Below, piece after piece: positions 1 to 10,533 of a stretch of 64,000 bases of DNA. The stretch covers positions 553,120 to 617,119 of the forward strand of contig NZ_JBBEOG010000002.1 of assembly GCF_037860835.1 (NCBI RefSeq), given 5' to 3'. Made by a program: the position numbers and the translations under genes. The notes under the pieces are model-generated. The model was given only the letters and a program-made list of their open reading frames with translations. It searched no databases and had not been told where the DNA came from. Source of the stretch: Aquipuribacter nitratireducens (lineage in GTDB: Bacteria; Actinomycetota; Actinomycetes; Actinomycetales; JBBAYJ01). Numbering within the stretch: the first letter of the stretch is position 1; each line of letters opens with the position of its first letter.

Positions 1-678
<678 letters not shown>

Positions 679-729
679 GGCGTCCGGACCCGCGCACCGA
701 GACGCACCACCCGACCGCACCGCCAGCAG

Positions 730-764
730 CAGGTGCCCCCGGACCCCGCGTCCGGGGGCACCTG
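730..764 (+). terminator. Perfect hairpin between glnK and glnD
   Basis: Two perfectly complementary 14-base arms (730-743 and 751-764; left arm CAGGTGCCCCCGGA) enclose a 7-base loop. There is no T-rich tail. It could be an intrinsic-type terminator or attenuator, or an mRNA-stabilising stem that lowers glnD expression relative to amt-glnK. The glnD start follows 23 bases later. Confidence 0.6.
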
Positions 765-787
765 CCCGCCCACCGGGGGACGACGAC

Positions 788-3235
788 GTGGACGCCACCG
801 CGAGACCGACCACCGACCCGCCTTCTCGACCCGGTCCCGGACCGGACGGCACGTCCGCCCGGGGCCTCGGCCGCGACATCATGCGCCGCGCGGTCCGACC
901 CGACCTGCCGGGCCCGCAGCGACGCCGGCAGCACGCCGAGCTCGTCGTCGAGCGGCTCGGTGAGGTGTGGGCCGACGCCCTCGCCGCCACCGACCTCCCG
1001 CCCGAGGGCCCGCCGGGCGTCGCCCTCGCGATGGTGGGCAGCCTCGCCCGCGGGGACTTCGGTCCCGCCAGCGACGTCGACCTCCTGCTGCTCCACGAGG
1101 GCCGTCGCCTGCCGACCGAGCGCCTCGCGGCCCTCGCCGACGCCCTCTGGTACCCGCTGTGGGACGCGGGCCTGCGCCTCGACCACTCCGTCCGCACCAT
1201 CGCCCAGTGCCGCGAGGTCGCCGCGGGCGACCTCGCCGCCGCGGTCGGGCTCCTCGACCTCGGCCTCGTCGCGGGCGACGAGCAGCTCGTCTCCCACGCC
1301 CGGACGGTCCTGCTGCAGGACTGGCGGCAGGGGGCGCGGCGCCGACTGCCCCAGGTCCTCGACGGGCTCGCCGAGCGGCAGCAGCGCCACGGGGACCTCG
1401 CCCACCTCCTCGAGCCGGACCTCAAGGAGGCCCGCGGGGGCCTCCGCGACGTCACGACGCTGCGCGCGCTCGCCGCGAGCTGGCTCACCGACCGCCCGCA
1501 CGGGCCCGCGATCGACGACAGCCACGCGTGGCTGCTCGACGTGCGCGACGCCCTCCACGTCGTCACGGGGCGGCCCGGCGACCGGCTCGCGCTCGCCGAG
1601 CAGGACGCCGTCGCCGCCGTCGTGGGGGAGGACGACGCCGACCGGCTGCTCGCCCGCGTGGCCGACGCGGGGCGGACGGTGGCCTACGCCGTCGACGTCA
1701 CCGTCCGCCGGGCCCGGCAGTCCCTGCCGCAGCGCCGCTGGCGTCCGGGGCCGCGGCGGCCGCGGCTGCGCCCGCTCGGCCACGGGCTCGTCGAGCACGA
1801 CGGCGAGGTCGTGCTCGGCGTCGGCACCCACCCCGGTGACGACCCCTCCCTCGCGCTGCGCGCCGCCGCGACGGCCGCCCGCGCCGGGCTGCCCCTGAGC
1901 CCGGTCACGGCGCACCACCTCGCCGTCGACGGCGCGCCGCTGCCCGAGCCGTGGCCCGCGGCCGCCCGCGAGGCGTTCGTCGAGCTGCTGGGGGCCGGGG
2001 AGCACCTGCCGGGGGTGTGGGAGTCGCTCGACCTCGAGGGGCTCGTCGTCCGCTGGCTGCCGGGCTGGGACGCCGTCCGCAACCGCCCCCAGCGCAACGC
2101 CGTCCACCGCTGGACCGTCGACCGGCACCAGGTCCAGACGTGCGTGGCCGCCCAGCGCTTCCTGCGCGACGTGTCCCGTCCCGACCTCCTCCTGCTCGCC
2201 GCGCTGCTCCACGACCTCGGCAAGCGACCGGGGGAGCAGGACCACGCGCGCGCCGGGGGGCCGCTCGCCCGCCGCGTCGTCGAGCGGCTCGGGCTGGTCC
2301 CCGCCGACCGCGACACGGTCGTGCGGCTGGTCGAGCAGCACCTCGCCCTCGTCGACCTCGCCACCCGGCGCGACCCCGACGACCCCCGCACCGTCGAGGA
2401 GCTCGTCGCCGCGGTCGACGGGCGGCCCGACGTCCTCCAGCTCCTGCGGGCCCTCACGGAGGCCGACGCCCGGGCGGCCGGCCCGGCCGCGTGGAGCCCG
2501 TGGCGGGCCCGGCTCGTCGACGACCTCGTCCGCCGGGCCCTCGCCTCGATGCGCGGGGAGCCGCCCCGCGGGCCCGCGCCGCTCGCGGAGGCGGAGAGCG
2601 CCCTCGTCGAGCGGACGGCCGCCGACGGCAGCAGCCGGCTGTCCGTGCAGGCCGTCGACGGCCTCACGACCGTCACGGTCGTCGCGCCGGACCGTCCGGG
2701 GCTGTTCGCCGACATCGCCGGGGTGCTCGCAGTGCACCGGCTCGGCGTCCGGTCCGCGCTCGTCCGCACCGTCGACGGGACGGCCGTCGACACGTGGTGG
2801 GTGGAGGCGTCCGGCGCGGTGCCGGACACCGCGGTGCTCCGCACCGACCTGCACCGCCTCGCCGACGGCGACACCGCCCTCCTGCAGCGCCTCGAGCGCC
2901 GCGACGCCTCCGCGCTCCTGCGGCGGCCCTCGACCGGCCGGCCCGGGCACGACCGCCCCGTCGTCGTGGTGGCACCCGGCGCAAGCGAGGCCGCCACCGT
3001 GCTCGAGGTGCGCTCCGCGGACCGGCCCGGGCTCCTGCACTCCCTCGGGCGCGCGCTCGTGCGGTGCGGCGTCGACATCCGCTCGGCGCACGTCGCCACC
3101 CACGCGGGCCAGGCCGTCGACGTCCTCTACGTCGCCGAGGCCGACGGGTCGGGCGCACTCGCACCGCCCCGGGTCGGGGAGGTCGTCGCCGCGCTCGTCG
3201 AGGCCGCCGACCCCGACCTGGCCGCCAGCACGTAG
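788..3235 (+). CDS. glnD: PII uridylyl/adenylyltransferase and PII-removing enzyme
   Basis: About 815 residues from a GTG start preceded by GGGGA. Domains in order: a nucleotidyltransferase near residues 75-110 with [17 protein letters not shown], whose GS and DxD motif bind metal and NTP; a helical linker; an HD hydrolase with HDLGK at about residues 475-479; and two C-terminal ACT domains that sense glutamine (near residues 630 and 740, each with a DRPGL motif). In actinobacteria GlnD adenylylates GlnK at Tyr51 and removes the group again. The open frame extends further upstream, but earlier starts would run through the hairpin and into glnK, so GTG 788 is preferred. It completes the amt-glnK-glnD nitrogen-sensing set. 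Confidence 0.93.
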   Translation: MDATARPTTDPPSRPGPGPDGTSARGLGRDIMRRAVRPDLPGPQRRRQHAELVVERLGEVWADALAATDLPPEGPPGVALAMVGSLARGDFGPASDVDLLLLHEGRRLPTERLAALADALWYPLWDAGLRLDHSVRTIAQCREVAAGDLAAAVGLLDLGLVAGDEQLVSHARTVLLQDWRQGARRRLPQVLDGLAERQQRHGDLAHLLEPDLKEARGGLRDVTTLRALAASWLTDRPHGPAIDDSHAWLLDVRDALHVVTGRPGDRLALAEQDAVAAVVGEDDADRLLARVADAGRTVAYAVDVTVRRARQSLPQRRWRPGPRRPRLRPLGHGLVEHDGEVVLGVGTHPGDDPSLALRAAATAARAGLPLSPVTAHHLAVDGAPLPEPWPAAAREAFVELLGAGEHLPGVWESLDLEGLVVRWLPGWDAVRNRPQRNAVHRWTVDRHQVQTCVAAQRFLRDVSRPDLLLLAALLHDLGKRPGEQDHARAGGPLARRVVERLGLVPADRDTVVRLVEQHLALVDLATRRDPDDPRTVEELVAAVDGRPDVLQLLRALTEADARAAGPAAWSPWRARLVDDLVRRALASMRGEPPRGPAPLAEAESALVERTAADGSSRLSVQAVDGLTTVTVVAPDRPGLFADIAGVLAVHRLGVRSALVRTVDGTAVDTWWVEASGAVPDTAVLRTDLHRLADGDTALLQRLERRDASALLRRPSTGRPGHDRPVVVVAPGASEAATVLEVRSADRPGLLHSLGRALVRCGVDIRSAHVATHAGQAVDVLYVAEADGSGALAPPRVGEVVAALVEAADPDLAAST

Positions 3236-3243
3236 CCGACGGC

Positions 3244-3249
3244 TACCCT
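3244..3249 (+). promoter_or_regulatory. Possible -10 element for ffh
   Basis: TACCCT lies 42 bases before the ffh start, just after the glnD stop. It fits the actinobacterial TAnnnT -10 pattern, but no clear -35 hexamer is present. Confidence 0.35.
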
Positions 3250-3290
3250 GGCGGGCACGCCACGACCGTCCCAGCCGTGAGGACCGCCGC

Positions 3291-4859
3291 TTGTTCGCCT
3301 CCCTCTCCGACCGCCTGACCTCGACGTTCAAGACCCTGCGCGGCAAGGGCCGGCTCTCGCCGGCCGACGTCGACGCGACCGTCCGGCAGATCCGGCTCGC
3401 CCTCCTCGACGCCGACGTCTCGCTGCCCGTCGTCCGGCAGTTCACCGCCGCGATCCGGGAGCGTGCCCTCGGCGAGGAGGTGAGCAAGGCCCTCAACCCC
3501 GGCCAGCAGGTCGTGAAGATCGTCCACGAGGAGCTCGTCCGGGTCCTCGGCGGGGAGTCCCGGCGCCTGCACCTGGCGAAGAACCCCCCGACGGTCATCA
3601 TGCTCGCGGGCCTCCAGGGGGCGGGGAAGACGACCCTCGCCGGCAAGCTCGGGCACTGGCTCAAGGAGCAGGGCCACTCGCCGGTGCTCGTCGCCGCCGA
3701 CCTCCAGCGCCCCAACGCCGTCACTCAGCTGCAGGTCACGGGGGAGCGGGCCGGCGTCCAGGTGTTCGCGCCCGAGCCGGGCAACGGGGTCGGGGACCCC
3801 GTGTCGGTCGCCCGGCGCGGCGTCGAGCACGCCCGCGCCCGCGGTCACGACGTCGTGGTCGTCGACACCGCCGGCCGGCTCGGCATCGACGAGGACCTCA
3901 TGCGGCAGGCCGCGGACATCCGCGACGCCGTGCAGCCCGACGAGGTCCTCTTCGTCCTCGACGCGATGATCGGGCAGTCCGCGGTCGAGACCGCGAAGCA
4001 GTTCGACGAGGGTGTCTCCCTCACCGGCGTCGTCATGACGAAGCTCGACGGCGACGCCCGCGGCGGGGCGGCCCTGTCGGTCGTCACCGTCACCGGCTCG
4101 CCGATCCTCTTCGCCTCCACCGGCGAGAAGCTCACCGACTTCGAGGTGTTCCACCCCGACCGCATGGCCGGGCGGATCCTCGACATGGGCGACGTCCTCA
4201 CGCTCATCGAGCAGGCCGAGAAGGCCTTCGACGCCGAGCAGACGGCGAAGCTCGCCGGCAAGGTCGAGCGCGGCGAGGACTTCACGCTGTCGGACTTCCT
4301 CGAGCAGATGCAGGCCGTGCGCCGCATGGGCCCGCTGAAGAACATGCTGAAGATGCTCCCCGGCATGGGTGACATGAAGGAGCAGCTCGAGCAGTTCGAC
4401 GAGCGCGAGCTCGACCGCGTCGAGGCGATCGTCCGCTCGATGACGCCGGCCGAGCGGGACGACCTCAAGATCCTCAACGGCTCCCGCCGCGCCCGCATCG
4501 CCCGCGGCTCCGGAACGCAGGTGAGCGACGTCAACGGGCTCGTCGAGCGGTTCACCCAGGCCCAGAAGATGATGCGCCAGATGCGCTCCGGCGGTGGGAT
4601 GCCGGGGATGCCGGGGATGGGCGGCATGCCCGGCGGGATGCCCGGGGGCATCGGCCCCGGCAAGCGCGGCAAGGGCAAGAAGGCGAAGAACCAGCGCAAG
4701 GGCTCGAAGTCGGGCAACCCCGCCCGTCGCGCCGCCGAGGAGGCGGGCGTCGCCACCCGCGCCCCCGCGGCCGGCTCCGGTGCGGCGTTCGGTCTCGGCG
4801 GCGGCGAGGACCAGGCGTTCGACCCGGCACAGCTGCCCGACGCCTTCCGCGGGCGCTGA
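3291..4859 (+). CDS. ffh: Signal recognition particle protein Ffh
   Basis: This 522-residue SRP54 GTPase binds signal peptides and 4.5S RNA and hands ribosomes to FtsY. The N domain (about 1-90) is followed by the G domain: P-loop GLQGAGKTT near residue 106, DTAGR near 192, and TKLDGDARGG near 250. The methionine-rich M domain follows, with the RNA-binding motif near SRRARIARGSG. The tail is glycine-methionine rich (repeated GMPG) and then lysine-rich, as is usual in actinobacteria. The start is TTG, with GAGGA about 8 bases upstream. An amidohydrolase gene begins two bases after the stop. Confidence 0.97.
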   Translation: MFASLSDRLTSTFKTLRGKGRLSPADVDATVRQIRLALLDADVSLPVVRQFTAAIRERALGEEVSKALNPGQQVVKIVHEELVRVLGGESRRLHLAKNPPTVIMLAGLQGAGKTTLAGKLGHWLKEQGHSPVLVAADLQRPNAVTQLQVTGERAGVQVFAPEPGNGVGDPVSVARRGVEHARARGHDVVVVDTAGRLGIDEDLMRQAADIRDAVQPDEVLFVLDAMIGQSAVETAKQFDEGVSLTGVVMTKLDGDARGGAALSVVTVTGSPILFASTGEKLTDFEVFHPDRMAGRILDMGDVLTLIEQAEKAFDAEQTAKLAGKVERGEDFTLSDFLEQMQAVRRMGPLKNMLKMLPGMGDMKEQLEQFDERELDRVEAIVRSMTPAERDDLKILNGSRRARIARGSGTQVSDVNGLVERFTQAQKMMRQMRSGGGMPGMPGMGGMPGGMPGGIGPGKRGKGKKAKNQRKGSKSGNPARRAAEEAGVATRAPAAGSGAAFGLGGGEDQAFDPAQLPDAFRGR

Positions 4860-4861
4860 GG

Positions 4862-5965
4862 GTGGCCTCACCCGTCCTCCACCTCACCGGTCCCGTCCGG
4901 GTGGATGCCGACGACGTCCGCGGGCAGGCGTGGGTCGTCGACGGGCGGGTGACGTTCGAGCGGCCCTCGGCCGCCCTGGCCTCGGGGCGCGAGGCACGCG
5001 TGCTCGACGGCTGGGCGGTGCCGGGGCTGGTCGACGCCCACTGCCACATCGGTCTCGACGCGCACGGCGCCGTCGACGAGGCGACGACGGAGCAGCAGGC
5101 GCTCACCGACCGGGACGCCGGCACCCTCCTGGCCCGGGACGCGGGCTCTCCCGCGGACACCCGCTGGCTCGACGACCGCGACGACCTGCCGCGGGTCGTG
5201 CGCGCCGGCCGGCACGTCGCGCGGCCCCGACGCTACATCCGCAACTACGCCGCCGAGGTGGAGCCCGCCGACCTCGTCGCCGAGGTCCGCCGGCAGGCCC
5301 GCCGCGGTGACGGGTGGGTCAAGCTCGTCGGGGACTGGATCGACCGGGACCTCGGCGACCTCGCCCCGCTGTGGCCGGGCGACGTCGTCGCCGCCGCGAT
5401 CGACGCCGCCCACGAGGAGGGTGCCCGCGTCACCGCGCACTGCTTCTCCGAGGACGCGCTGCCCGACCTCCTCGCCGCCGGCATCGACGGCATCGAGCAC
5501 GGAACCGGGTTCGGCCCGGACACCGTGACGGCGGCCGCCGACCAGCAGGTGGCCGTCGTCCCGACGCTCGTCAACATCGCGACCTTCCCGCGCCTCGCCG
5601 AGCGCGGCGAGGAGAAGTTCCCCCGCTGGGCGGCCCACATGCGGGCGCTGCACGCCCGCCGGCTGCAGAACGTGCGGGACCTCCACGACGCCGGCGTCCC
5701 CCTCTACGTCGGCACCGACGCGGGCGGCAGCCTGCCGCACGGTCTCGTGGCCCACGAGGTCGCCGAGCTCGTCGGGGCCGGGCTGCCCCCGGTCGTCGCG
5801 GTCGGCGCCGGCGCGTGGGACGCCCGCCGCTGGCTCGGCCGGGACGGCCTCGGCGAGGGCGCCCCGGCCGACCTCCTCGTCCTCGGCGCCGACCCGGTCC
5901 TCGAGCCGGCGACCCTCCACGCACCCGTCGCGGTCGTGCTGCGCGGCCGGGTCGTCCGCGGCTGA
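4862..5965 (+). CDS. Amidohydrolase-family metal-dependent hydrolase
   Basis: This 367-residue protein belongs to the amidohydrolase superfamily (imidazolonepropionase/prolidase-like branch). Visible metal and catalytic motifs are VDAHCHIG near residue 58, a lysine in DGWVKLVGDW that could be the carboxylated bridging residue, RVTAHC, DGIEHG and the late aspartate in VGTDAGG. The C-terminal ADLLVLGADP and VVLRGRVV form the usual beta-sandwich ending. The substrate cannot be read from sequence. The GTG start lies 2 bases after the ffh stop, so the gene is probably co-transcribed with ffh and translationally coupled, a neighbourhood seen in other actinobacteria without an obvious functional link. 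Confidence 0.85.
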   Translation: MASPVLHLTGPVRVDADDVRGQAWVVDGRVTFERPSAALASGREARVLDGWAVPGLVDAHCHIGLDAHGAVDEATTEQQALTDRDAGTLLARDAGSPADTRWLDDRDDLPRVVRAGRHVARPRRYIRNYAAEVEPADLVAEVRRQARRGDGWVKLVGDWIDRDLGDLAPLWPGDVVAAAIDAAHEEGARVTAHCFSEDALPDLLAAGIDGIEHGTGFGPDTVTAAADQQVAVVPTLVNIATFPRLAERGEEKFPRWAAHMRALHARRLQNVRDLHDAGVPLYVGTDAGGSLPHGLVAHEVAELVGAGLPPVVAVGAGAWDARRWLGRDGLGEGAPADLLVLGADPVLEPATLHAPVAVVLRGRVVRG

Positions 5966-6000
5966 CCCGGCACGCGTCCGGGTGAGGGCCCCGGGCGTGG

Positions 6001-6133
6001 CACACTGGTCGGCTGTACCCGCCCGCCCGCGGCCCCTCTCTCCGCGGGGGTGCGAGTCCACCTGCCCACCCGGCCCGGCCCCCACCCGCGGACCAGGTGC
6101 GCGACCAGACCAGACTCAGGAGACCTTCCGCAC
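6001..6133 (+). promoter_or_regulatory. Candidate rpsP promoter and leader
   Basis: CACACT at 6001-6006 is a possible -10 element (the same hexamer precedes rlmN). The leader of about 120 bases contains a 7-bp hairpin (6026-6032 with 6042-6048) and ends in a Shine-Dalgarno CAGGAGA just before the rpsP start. No clear -35 is visible. Confidence 0.35.
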
Positions 6134-6649
6134 GTGGCAGTCAAGATCCGACTCAAGCGCCTGGGCAAGATCCGCGCGCCCTACTACCGCGTCGTCGTCG
6201 CCGACTCGCGCACCCGCCGTGACGGCCGCGCGATCGAGGAGATCGGCAAGTACCACCCGACCGAGGAGCCGTCGCGCATCGAGATCGACAGCGAGCGCGC
6301 GCAGTACTGGCTCGGTGTCGGCGCGCAGCCGACCGAGCAGGTCACCGCGCTGCTGAAGATCACGGGCGACTGGCAGAAGTTCCGCGGCGAGCCCGGTGCC
6401 GAGGGCACCCTGCGGGTCGCGGCGCCGAAGGCCGACAAGAAGGCCGCCTACGAGGCCGCCATGCGCGACGCCAAGGCCGAGCCGCCGGCGCCCGAGGCGA
6501 CCACCCAGCGGTCGAAGGACCGGAAGCCCGCCGAGGCGTCCGCCGAGACGCCGGCCGCGACGCCGGCCGAGACGCCGGCCGAGACGCCGGCCGAGGCGAC
6601 CGCCGAGGCCCCGGCCACCGAGGAGCAGGCGAAGGCCGAGGACGCCTGA
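6134..6649 (+). CDS. rpsP: 30S ribosomal protein S16
   Basis: About 171 residues, starting at GTG with CAGGAGA upstream. The first 85 or so are canonical S16 ([39 protein letters not shown]). S16 stabilises the 5' domain of 16S rRNA during 30S assembly. The rest is an alanine/proline/glutamate-rich tail with tandem ETPA units and an acidic end, much longer than the usual bacterial 80-90 residues; such tails are common in actinobacterial S16. It heads the run rpsP-KH-rimM-trmD. The frame is open further upstream but lacks a ribosome site there. Confidence 0.96.
   Translation: MAVKIRLKRLGKIRAPYYRVVVADSRTRRDGRAIEEIGKYHPTEEPSRIEIDSERAQYWLGVGAQPTEQVTALLKITGDWQKFRGEPGAEGTLRVAAPKADKKAAYEAAMRDAKAEPPAPEATTQRSKDRKPAEASAETPAATPAETPAETPAEATAEAPATEEQAKAEDA
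6545..6592 (+). repeat. 12-bp tandem repeat inside rpsP
   Basis: Four head-to-tail copies of GAGACGCCGGCC (the second has one change, GCG for GAG) encode ETPA/ATPA repeats in the S16 tail. Tandem units like this can change in number by slippage. Confidence 0.85.
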
Positions 6650-6650
6650 C

Positions 6651-6890
6651 GTGCTGGCCGACGCCGTCGAGCACCTCGTGACGGGCATCGTGTCCCACCC
6701 CGAGGACGTCACCGTCGTCGAGCGGAGCACCCGCCGCGGTCCGCTCGTCCAGGTGCGGGTGCACCCGGACGACATCGGCCGCGTCATCGGCCGGGCCGGG
6801 CGGACCGCCACGGCGATCCGCACCGTCGTCAACGCGCTGTCGGACGAGGGTCCCGTGCGCGTCGACATCGTCGACCTCGACGGCCGCTGA
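6651..6890 (+). CDS. khpA: KH-domain RNA-binding protein (KhpA/YlqC family)
   Basis: A 79-residue single KH-domain protein. The GxxG RNA-binding loop is GRAG in DIGRVIGRAGRTATAIRTVV, followed by VRVDIVDLDGR. Length and position between rpsP and rimM match the KhpA/YlqC family, a small RNA chaperone that pairs with KhpB/Jag in Gram-positive bacteria. It starts with GTG two bases after the rpsP stop, and its own stop is in the same reading frame as the following rimM. Confidence 0.9.
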   Translation: MLADAVEHLVTGIVSHPEDVTVVERSTRRGPLVQVRVHPDDIGRVIGRAGRTATAIRTVVNALSDEGPVRVDIVDLDGR

Positions 6891-6902
6891 GCCGCTGGGA
6901 CG

Positions 6903-7460
6903 CTGAGCACCACCGGTACGCCCGAGGCGGCCGACCACGAGCCCGAGTGGCTCGTCGTCGGCCGCCTCGGTCGTCCCCACGGCCTGCGGGGCGAGCTCAC
7001 GGTGCTCGTCCGCACCGACGACCCCCAGGGCCGCTTCGCACCCGGGGCAGAGTTCGCCACGGACCCCGACGTGGGGCGCGTCGCGCTCGTGCGGGCCCGC
7101 ACCCACCAGGGGCGCTGGCTCCTCACCCTCGACGGCGTGACGGACCGGGACGCGGCGGAGGCGCTGCGCGACGTCACGCTCCTCGTCGACGTCGCCGGCG
7201 AGGAGCCCGAGGCCGACGCCTGGCCCGTCGCGCGGCTCGTGGGGCTGCGCGCCGTCCACGTCGACGGCCACGACCTCGGGGTCGTGCGCGACCTCGAGCA
7301 CGGCCCCGCCCAGGACCTCCTCGTCGTGCGGCCCGTCGCCGGGGGACCCCCGGTCCGGGTGCCGTTCGTCGCCGCGCTCGTCCCCGCCGTCGACGTCGAC
7401 GCGGGCACCGTCACCCTCGACCCGCCGGGCGGGCTGTTCGACGGACCCGGGGACGCCTGA
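6903..7460 (+). CDS. rimM: Ribosome maturation factor RimM, apparent CTG start
   Basis: RimM assists 16S rRNA processing and 30S head assembly by binding S19. The N-terminal barrel is seen in [18 protein letters not shown], and the PRC-barrel domain around [12 protein letters not shown] and VPFVAALVP. The conserved N-terminus lies upstream of the first in-frame GTG (7002). Between the in-frame khpA stop (6888-6890) and that GTG there is no ATG, GTG or TTG codon. The best start is CTG 6903 (CTGAGCACC, giving a 185-residue protein with the usual Met-Ser beginning), although the upstream GGGA is close. A sequence error or an alternative non-AUG start is possible. Confidence 0.88.
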   Translation: MSTTGTPEAADHEPEWLVVGRLGRPHGLRGELTVLVRTDDPQGRFAPGAEFATDPDVGRVALVRARTHQGRWLLTLDGVTDRDAAEALRDVTLLVDVAGEEPEADAWPVARLVGLRAVHVDGHDLGVVRDLEHGPAQDLLVVRPVAGGPPVRVPFVAALVPAVDVDAGTVTLDPPGGLFDGPGDA

Positions 7461-7461
7461 C

Positions 7462-8259
7462 GTGCGCGTCGACGTCGTCTCCGTCTTCCCCGACTACCTG
7501 GAGCCGCTGCGGCTGTCCCTCATCGGCCGGGCGGTGGCCCGCGGGCGGCTGCGTCTGGGCGTCCACGACCTGCGGGCCTTCACCCACGACGTCCACCGCA
7601 CCGTCGACGACGCCCCCTTCGGCGGTGGCGCCGGCATGCTCATGACACCGCCGCCGTGGGGTGAGGCGCTCGACCACGTCCGCGCGGAGGGGCGCGCCCA
7701 GCTCGGCGAGCACGTCGAGCCGCACCTGCTCGTCATGTCCCCCGCCGGGGTCCGCTTCGACCAGGCGATGGCCGAGGACCTCGCCCGGGAGCCGTGGCTC
7801 GTCCTCGCGTGCGGGCGCTACGAGGGCATCGACGACCGCGTCCTCACCGACGCCGCCCGGCACCACCGCGTCACGCCCGTCAGCATCGGCGACTACGTGC
7901 TCGCCGGCGGGGAGGCCGCCGCGCTCGTCGTCGTCGAGGCCGTCGGGCGGCTGCTGCCCGGGGTCCTCGGCAACAGCGCGAGCGTCGTGGAGGAGAGCCA
8001 CAGCGAGGGGCTCCTCGAGGCGCCCGCCTACACCCGACCGGCGTCGTGGCGGGGCCTCGACGTCCCGGACGTCCTCACGAGCGGGGACCACGCCCGCGTC
8101 GCCCGCTGGCGCCGCGACGAGTCGCTGCGCCGCACCGCCGCCCGTCGCCCCGACCTGCTCGGCGGCCGCTCCGCAGCCGACCTCGACCGGCACGACCTGG
8201 CGGTGCTCGCGGAGCTGGGCTGGGACGTCGTCGACGGGGTCCTCGCGCGCGCGCGCTGA
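7462..8259 (+). CDS. trmD: tRNA (guanine-N1)-methyltransferase
   Basis: This 265-residue SPOUT methyltransferase makes m1G37 in tRNAs and prevents +1 frameshifting. The N-terminus [16 protein letters not shown], the phrase [13 protein letters not shown], and the trefoil-knot SAM site ([11 protein letters not shown] near residue 118, then [11 protein letters not shown]) are all present. The GTG start lies one base after the rimM stop. A GC-rich inverted repeat sits across its stop codon (8250-8257 with 8259-8266). Confidence 0.96.
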   Translation: MRVDVVSVFPDYLEPLRLSLIGRAVARGRLRLGVHDLRAFTHDVHRTVDDAPFGGGAGMLMTPPPWGEALDHVRAEGRAQLGEHVEPHLLVMSPAGVRFDQAMAEDLAREPWLVLACGRYEGIDDRVLTDAARHHRVTPVSIGDYVLAGGEAAALVVVEAVGRLLPGVLGNSASVVEESHSEGLLEAPAYTRPASWRGLDVPDVLTSGDHARVARWRRDESLRRTAARRPDLLGGRSAADLDRHDLAVLAELGWDVVDGVLARAR

Positions 8260-8458
8260 GCGCGCGGCCCCGCCGACCTGCGGATTCACGACAGGGGGTG
8301 CGGCTGTGGCATCCTTCCGTGGTCGCCGGTCCGCCTGCCGCAGGGGGAGCCGGCCACCACCCGGGCCCGCGTGGCCCGCACCCACACCACGTCAGCACCC
8401 TGAGCCGGGCCCCGCCCGGTGAGGCCGGTGGCCTGCGGCACCGACCGGGAAGGCAGCC
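8260..8458 (+). promoter_or_regulatory. rplS leader/promoter region
   Basis: This 199-base gap separates trmD from rplS. It starts in a GC hairpin that may be a weak trmD terminator and ends with a GGAAGG ribosome site. A possible promoter is TTCACG (8285-8290) with a -10 near 8307-8315, but neither element is strong. No open frame in it looks coding. Confidence 0.35.
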
Positions 8459-8812
8459 ATGCACACCCTCGACGCCCTGGACAGCGCCCAGCTGCGCACC
8501 GACGTCCCCGAGTTCCGCGCCGGCGACACCGTCAAGGTGCACGTGAAGGTCGTCGAGGGCAACCGCTCCCGCATCCAGGTCTTCGCCGGCGTCGTCATCC
8601 GCCGCCAGGGCGGGGGCGTGCGCGAGACCTTCACGGTCCGCAAGGTGAGCTTCGGTGTCGGCGTCGAGCGGACGTTCCCGCTGCACTCCCCGGTCATCGA
8701 CCACATCGAGGTCGCCAGCCGCGGCATCGTCCGCCGCGCGAAGCTGTACTACCTGCGCGAGCGCCGCGGCAAGGCCGCGCGCATCCGCGAGCGTCGCGAC
8801 AGCACGTCCTGA
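8459..8812 (+). CDS. rplS: 50S ribosomal protein L19
   Basis: This 117-residue L19 has the expected length. It has the beta-barrel sequences [20 protein letters not shown] and [23 protein letters not shown] cut across the protein, and the basic C-terminus [19 protein letters not shown]19 lies at the 30S-50S interface. An ATG start with GGAAGG upstream is clear. lepB follows, as in many actinobacteria. Confidence 0.97.
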   Translation: MHTLDALDSAQLRTDVPEFRAGDTVKVHVKVVEGNRSRIQVFAGVVIRRQGGGVRETFTVRKVSFGVGVERTFPLHSPVIDHIEVASRGIVRRAKLYYLRERRGKAARIRERRDSTS

Positions 8813-8843
8813 GGCGGGCGGGCCCGGTCGGGGGGACGCAGGC

Positions 8844-9656
8844 GTGACGGGCCACGCCGAGGGGGGCAGTCGAGCGCTGGGCGACCAGCCAGGCAGGGAG
8901 GACGCGCCGGTGGGAACGGTCCCCGACCCGTCGGCGCCGCGCGAGCGGCCCCGGCGCCGCTCCGCCGCAGAGCCGCCCCGCGGTCTCGGGGCGCGTGTGC
9001 GCCGCGACCTCGCCGAGGTGGGCGCCACGGTCCTCGTCGCCCTCGCGATCGCCGTCGTCGTCAAGACCTTCCTCGTCCAGCCGTTCTTCATCCCGTCGGA
9101 GTCGATGGAGGAGACGCTGCTCGTCGGCGACCGGGTCCTCGTCTCCAAGCTCGAGCCGGGCCCCGGCACGCTCGAGCGCGGCGACGTCGTCGTCTTCGTC
9201 GACCCGGGCGGCTGGCTGCCGCCCCAGGCGTCCGAGCCCGCGCTCCACGTGCGGCTGCTCACGTTCGTGGGGCTGCTCCCGGCGAACTCCGGCGAGCACC
9301 TCATCAAGCGCGTCATCGGGCTGCCCGGCGACACCGTCGAGTGCTGCGACGACGAGGGTCGTGTCCTCGTGAACGGGGAGCCGCTCGACGAGCCGTACCT
9401 GTACCCCGGCGACGACCCGTCGTCGCTGGAGTTCGCCGTCGAGGTCCCCGAGGGGCGCCTGTGGGTGCAGGGCGACCACCGCTCGGTCTCCGAGGACTCC
9501 CGCTACCAGCTCGGCCAGCCCGGCGGCGGGATGGTGCCGCTGCAGAACGTCGTGGGACGCGCCGTCCTCGTCATGTGGCCCTTCGACCGCTTCACGACCC
9601 TGCCGACGCCCGCGGACGTCTTCGACGAGGTCGGCGGGCTCGACGGCGTCTCGTGA
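8844..9656 (+). CDS. lepB: Signal peptidase I
   Basis: Type I signal peptidase that removes Sec/Tat signal peptides outside the membrane. A basic, disordered N-terminal region is followed by one membrane segment ([16 protein letters not shown]) and the catalytic serine in PSESME (about Ser87). The catalytic lysine is in [11 protein letters not shown] (about Lys155). Box E appears as [11 protein letters not shown]. Two GTG starts are plausible: 8844 with GGGGGGA upstream (270 residues), and 8910 with the stronger GGGAGGA (248 residues). The stop overlaps the rnhB start. The hydrophobic core and both catalytic residues leave little doubt about function. Confidence 0.94.
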   Translation: MTGHAEGGSRALGDQPGREDAPVGTVPDPSAPRERPRRRSAAEPPRGLGARVRRDLAEVGATVLVALAIAVVVKTFLVQPFFIPSESMEETLLVGDRVLVSKLEPGPGTLERGDVVVFVDPGGWLPPQASEPALHVRLLTFVGLLPANSGEHLIKRVIGLPGDTVECCDDEGRVLVNGEPLDEPYLYPGDDPSSLEFAVEVPEGRLWVQGDHRSVSEDSRYQLGQPGGGMVPLQNVVGRAVLVMWPFDRFTTLPTPADVFDEVGGLDGVS

Positions 9657-10483
9657 CGTCCCGCCCGCCGGCACCCGGCTCCCGGCCGTCCCTGCGGCTG
9701 GCGCGCGCGAGCCTGCGCGAGCACGCCCTCACGTGGGTCGGCGGGATGGACGAGGTCGGTCGCGGTGCTCTCGCGGGTCCGGTGACGGTGGGCGTCGTCG
9801 TCGTCGACGCCGCCACCCGCTCGGCGCCCCCGGGCCTCGACGACTCGAAGCGGCTCACCGCGCTGCAGCGCGAACGGCTTGTCCCGCACCTGCAGCGATG
9901 GGCGCCCATGTGGGCCGTCGGGCACGCCGACAACGAGGAGATCGACGCCTGGGGCATCCTGCTCGCGCTGCGGGTGGCGGGGCTGCGCGCGCTGGCCGCC
10001 CTCCCCGTGCCGCCGGAGCGGCTCCTCCTCGACGGCACCTACGACTGGCTGCACCGGCCGCAGCCCCTCGACGAGCAGGGCGACCTGCTCGACGGCCTGC
10101 TCGGCGAGGCGGCGGCCCAGGCGCCGGTCGGACCGCGGCGCATCCCCGCCCCGCACGTGCCCGACGTGCCGTGGGAGCTCGAGCGCCTCGCGTCCCGCGC
10201 CCCCCACGTCGACCTGCTGCCGAAGGCGGACCGTCGCTGCGCCGCCGTCGCCGCGGCCTCGGTGCTGGCGAAGGTCGAGCGCGACCGTCTCATGGCCTCG
10301 TGGGGGGAGGAGGACACCCGCTGGGGCTGGGGCGCCAACAAGGGCTACAGCGCGCCGGAGCACCTCGCGGCCCTGCGCGTGCACGGGCCGTGCGAGCGGC
10401 ACCGGCGCTCGTGGAACCTGCGCGTCCTCGCGGAGCGCGCCACCGACGCCCCTGCGCAGGCGGGGGACCCCGTGCGAGACTGA
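9653..10483 (+). CDS. rnhB: Ribonuclease HII
   Basis: About 276 residues from a GTG that overlaps the lepB stop (GTGA). RNase HII cuts RNA in RNA-DNA hybrids and initiates removal of single ribonucleotides. The motif [15 protein letters not shown] holds the first two acidic metal ligands; a third is in LLLDGTYDW, and [18 protein letters not shown] is conserved. An insertion around residues 140-180 makes it longer than the usual 200-230 residues. GC-rich codon use matches its neighbours. Confidence 0.94.
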   Translation: MTSRPPAPGSRPSLRLARASLREHALTWVGGMDEVGRGALAGPVTVGVVVVDAATRSAPPGLDDSKRLTALQRERLVPHLQRWAPMWAVGHADNEEIDAWGILLALRVAGLRALAALPVPPERLLLDGTYDWLHRPQPLDEQGDLLDGLLGEAAAQAPVGPRRIPAPHVPDVPWELERLASRAPHVDLLPKADRRCAAVAAASVLAKVERDRLMASWGEEDTRWGWGANKGYSAPEHLAALRVHGPCERHRRSWNLRVLAERATDAPAQAGDPVRD

Positions 10484-10533
10484 CGACGGTCGGCGCCGAC
10501 GCCGCCCGTCCCGTCCCCTCCGCCGGAGGCCCG

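Noticed and set aside
8250..8266. CGCGCGCT/AGCGCGCG inverted repeat at the trmD stop as a strong terminator
   Set aside because: It is short, made of alternating GC that arises often in this DNA, and has no T-tract; kept only as a remark.
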